Source: an uncultured Lysobacterales bacterium (GTDB taxonomy: Bacteria; Pseudomonadota; Gammaproteobacteria; Xanthomonadales; SZUA-36). Taken from it: 7,771 bases of DNA. The first letter of the stretch is position 1; each line of letters opens with the position of its first letter. Position numbers and translations under genes: made by a program. The stretch is taken from NCBI GenBank assembly GCA_937974465.1, contig CALJWY010000087.1, positions 1-7,771 on the forward strand, in the 5' to 3' direction. The notes below the pieces were generated by a model. The model worked only from the letters and a program-made list of their open reading frames with translations, did not search any database and was not told where the DNA came from. Positions 6,157 to 7,771 of the stretch are shown piece by piece.

Positions 6157-7290
6157 GTGAGTACCAATTTATCACATATGTTTCAGTCGGCGTTTGATGC
6201 CGTCTACAACAATCGTAAATACCAGTATTGGTTGCTTCAGGTCACAGGCTGGAGTGGGCTGTGTGCTGTGACATTTGTGAGCCTGACACTGTGGTACAGC
6301 ACGGTGCAGTGGCCCTACATATCGCACACGCTACTACAGTCCCTGCTTGGGATGATGCTGTCCGAGCCATTGCATGCCACCTACCTGGTGCTTTGGAACC
6401 GGTCATTACCCTGGCGTATCGGCCTGAGTTTGATGGCAGTGACAGCGGTTTCGTTAATATGGACGGTGCTGCGTATATACACATTTACCTGGCTAACATC
6501 GGAGGAGGGTATCTGGGCTGATTTTGGGGGCTGGTATTTTTCATCCTTCCTGGTGTACCTGTGTTGGACAGCGTTGTATTACGGTAACAAGTACTATTAC
6601 CAGGCGCAGGTGGAACACAGCAACAGCCTGCAAGCCTCCGCTGCCATTAAGGAAGAACAGTTAAAAAGACTGAATGCCGAGGCAGATGCCAGGCTGTCTC
6701 AATTGGGAATGTTGCGCTACCAGCTAAACCCGCATTTTCTGTTTAACACACTAAACACCATCAGTGCCCTGGTGAAATTCCGTGAAAATGACAAGGCGCA
6801 TAAAATGATCACCCAGTTGGGAGACTTCCTGCGATACTCCCTGGATAACAATCCGGCTTTAAAGATTACAATGCAGCAGGAAGTAGATGCTTTAATGATG
6901 TACCTGGATATTGAACAAACCCGTTTTGGTGAACGTCTCAAGCTGAAGTTCGAGCTTGACGAGCAGTCAAAAGAAGCCATGGTTCCAAGTCTTTTATTGC
7001 AACCATTGGTTGAAAACTCGATTAAGTATGCCGTCGCGGTCAATGAACAAGGCGGTACAATTCATCTCATTTCCTCCGTCAAAGACGGTGAGCTGAGGCT
7101 TGAATTAAAAGACACAGGTCCGGGAGAGGGTGATGGCCGTTCTTCCGCCAAAACGGGAAGAAGGGTAGGTTTGCGCAATACACTACAACGATTAAAAACA
7201 CTTTACGATGACGCCTATGTGTTTGATATCAAGCTCAGGCAATGTGGTGGTTTAAAGATCAACATTACAATTCCTTACGAGCCGCTATAA
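6157..7290 (+). CDS. LytS/AlgZ-type sensor histidine kinase
   Basis: A 377-residue membrane sensor kinase of the His_kinase (PF06580-type) group, the first half of a two-component pair. It begins at GTG 6157. Four hydrophobic segments (roughly 24-48, 54-80, 86-110 and 124-142) form the membrane part, joined by short loops, so there is no sizeable extracellular sensor domain. A helical linker rich in charged residues (about 150-183) leads to LRYQLNPHFLFNTLNTI (187-202) with the predicted phospho-acceptor H193. The ATPase part shows the N box LQPLVENSIKYA (N287) and DTGPG (D319-G323). The second glycine box reads GRRVGLRNTLQRL (334-346), where a GxGIGL-like motif is expected, so one glycine is replaced by R336. 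The response regulator follows after 7 bases, while the glycosidase operon is transcribed away on the other strand. The likely role is sensing a sugar-related or envelope signal; the ligand is unknown. Confidence 0.93.
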   Translation: MSTNLSHMFQSAFDAVYNNRKYQYWLLQVTGWSGLCAVTFVSLTLWYSTVQWPYISHTLLQSLLGMMLSEPLHATYLVLWNRSLPWRIGLSLMAVTAVSLIWTVLRIYTFTWLTSEEGIWADFGGWYFSSFLVYLCWTALYYGNKYYYQAQVEHSNSLQASAAIKEEQLKRLNAEADARLSQLGMLRYQLNPHFLFNTLNTISALVKFRENDKAHKMITQLGDFLRYSLDNNPALKITMQQEVDALMMYLDIEQTRFGERLKLKFELDEQSKEAMVPSLLLQPLVENSIKYAVAVNEQGGTIHLISSVKDGELRLELKDTGPGEGDGRSSAKTGRRVGLRNTLQRLKTLYDDAYVFDIKLRQCGGLKINITIPYEPL

Positions 7291-7297
7291 ACGAGCC

Positions 7298-7771
7298 ATG
7301 ACCTGTCTGAAAGCCATAGTAGTGGATGATGAACCCCTGGCAAGGCGATTGATGGTTTCCTTCCTTGAAGAGATCGCGGATATTGATGTGGTGGCCGAAT
7401 GCGCAAACGGTCGTGAAGCCATAGATAAAGTGTTGGAGTTGGCGCCCGATCTTATGTTTCTGGATATCATGATGCCCGGGCTGAATGGCTTTGAAGTCAT
7501 CAAAAAACTTCAGCCTGAATTGTTGCCCATGGTCATTTTTTGTACTGCATTTGAGCGTTATGCACTGGATGCATTTGAGGTTCATGCGGTGGATTACATT
7601 GTCAAACCTCTGGATCAGCAACGATTACAACTTGCAGTCAAACGTGCGCAGGCCCGTTTTCAGGAAGAGATGCATTCAGGTACAAGCAAATCGGCCCTGC
7701 TTGGCGCAATTGATGACATTTCCAGCAAGGTTTCTGAGAGGGAGCCACTAGGCGAGAAGGCAGACAGCATA
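7298..7771 (+). CDS. LytTR-type response regulator, 3' end beyond window
   Basis: The first 158 codons of a response regulator, starting at ATG 7298 (MTCLKAIVVDDEPLARR) and cut by the right window edge. The receiver domain (about 1-120) is complete: acidic pair D10-D11 with E12, phospho-acceptor D56 in FLDIMMPG, T83 in FCTAFE and K103 in DYIVKP. The pattern AFEVHAVDYIVKPLD is typical of receivers joined to a LytTR DNA-binding domain, and the LytS-type partner kinase points the same way. The output domain itself is not in the window, so that part is inference. Residues about 121-158 look like a flexible charged linker. It lies 7 bases after the kinase stop with only a weak GAG before the ATG, so it is co-transcribed and probably translationally coupled. 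Its targets are plausibly the divergent glycosidase operon and its own promoter. Confidence 0.92.
   Translation, partial: MTCLKAIVVDDEPLARRLMVSFLEEIADIDVVAECANGREAIDKVLELAPDLMFLDIMMPGLNGFEVIKKLQPELLPMVIFCTAFERYALDAFEVHAVDYIVKPLDQQRLQLAVKRAQARFQEEMHSGTSKSALLGAIDDISSKVSEREPLGEKADSI

Noticed and set aside
7141..7163. Hairpin-like inverted repeat TTCTTCC / GGAAGAA with a 9-base loop
   Set aside because: It lies inside the kinase coding region in the ATP-lid segment, has no T-tract, and the downstream codons continue the conserved kinase motif. Not a terminator.

Overview
The window looks like a piece of an accessory carbohydrate-utilisation locus from a Gram-negative bacterium. The gene set is typical of polysaccharide-degrading Gammaproteobacteria of the Alteromonadales or Cellvibrionales type. 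That placement is inferred from gene families and order, since there is no rRNA or other taxonomic marker. Four genes on the minus strand run leftwards as one tight operon, and two genes on the plus strand run rightwards. The two groups are separated by one 183-base divergent intergenic region (5974-6156).

Minus-strand operon, in transcription order: (1) 5973-3814, a complete BglX-like GH3 beta-glucosidase with no signal peptide. (2) 3801-2188, a 12-helix MFS sugar porter with an unusually long periplasmic loop. (3) 2186-867, an exported clan GH-A glycoside hydrolase with a GH2-like TIM barrel and a C-terminal Ig/PKD-like domain. (4) 863 to the left edge, the first 287 residues of a second GH3 enzyme of the exo-1,3/1,4-beta-glucan glucohydrolase type, also without a signal peptide. 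The spacings are 12, 1 and 3 bases, so co-transcription and translational coupling are very likely.

Plus strand: 6157-7290 is a LytS/AlgZ-type sensor histidine kinase with four predicted membrane segments. After 7 bases comes a response regulator (7298 to the right edge) whose receiver domain is complete. Its output domain, probably LytTR, lies outside the window.

How the parts may work together (inference): the exported GH-A enzyme trims a beta-glucan or its fragments outside the cytoplasm. The sugar porter imports the products. The two cytoplasmic GH3 enzymes then release glucose from the non-reducing ends of imported oligosaccharides. The divergent two-component pair is the obvious candidate regulator. 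The control region holds a perfect 11-bp inverted repeat just before the kinase start, candidate promoters in both directions, and non-ATG starts on both sides (TTG and GTG). The polysaccharide itself, any TonB-dependent receptor and any endo-acting depolymerase are not in the window, so the substrate is not proven. No tRNA, rRNA, CRISPR array, insertion sequence or phage gene was seen. Every base except the short intergenic region and the small gaps between genes is covered by one of the six genes.
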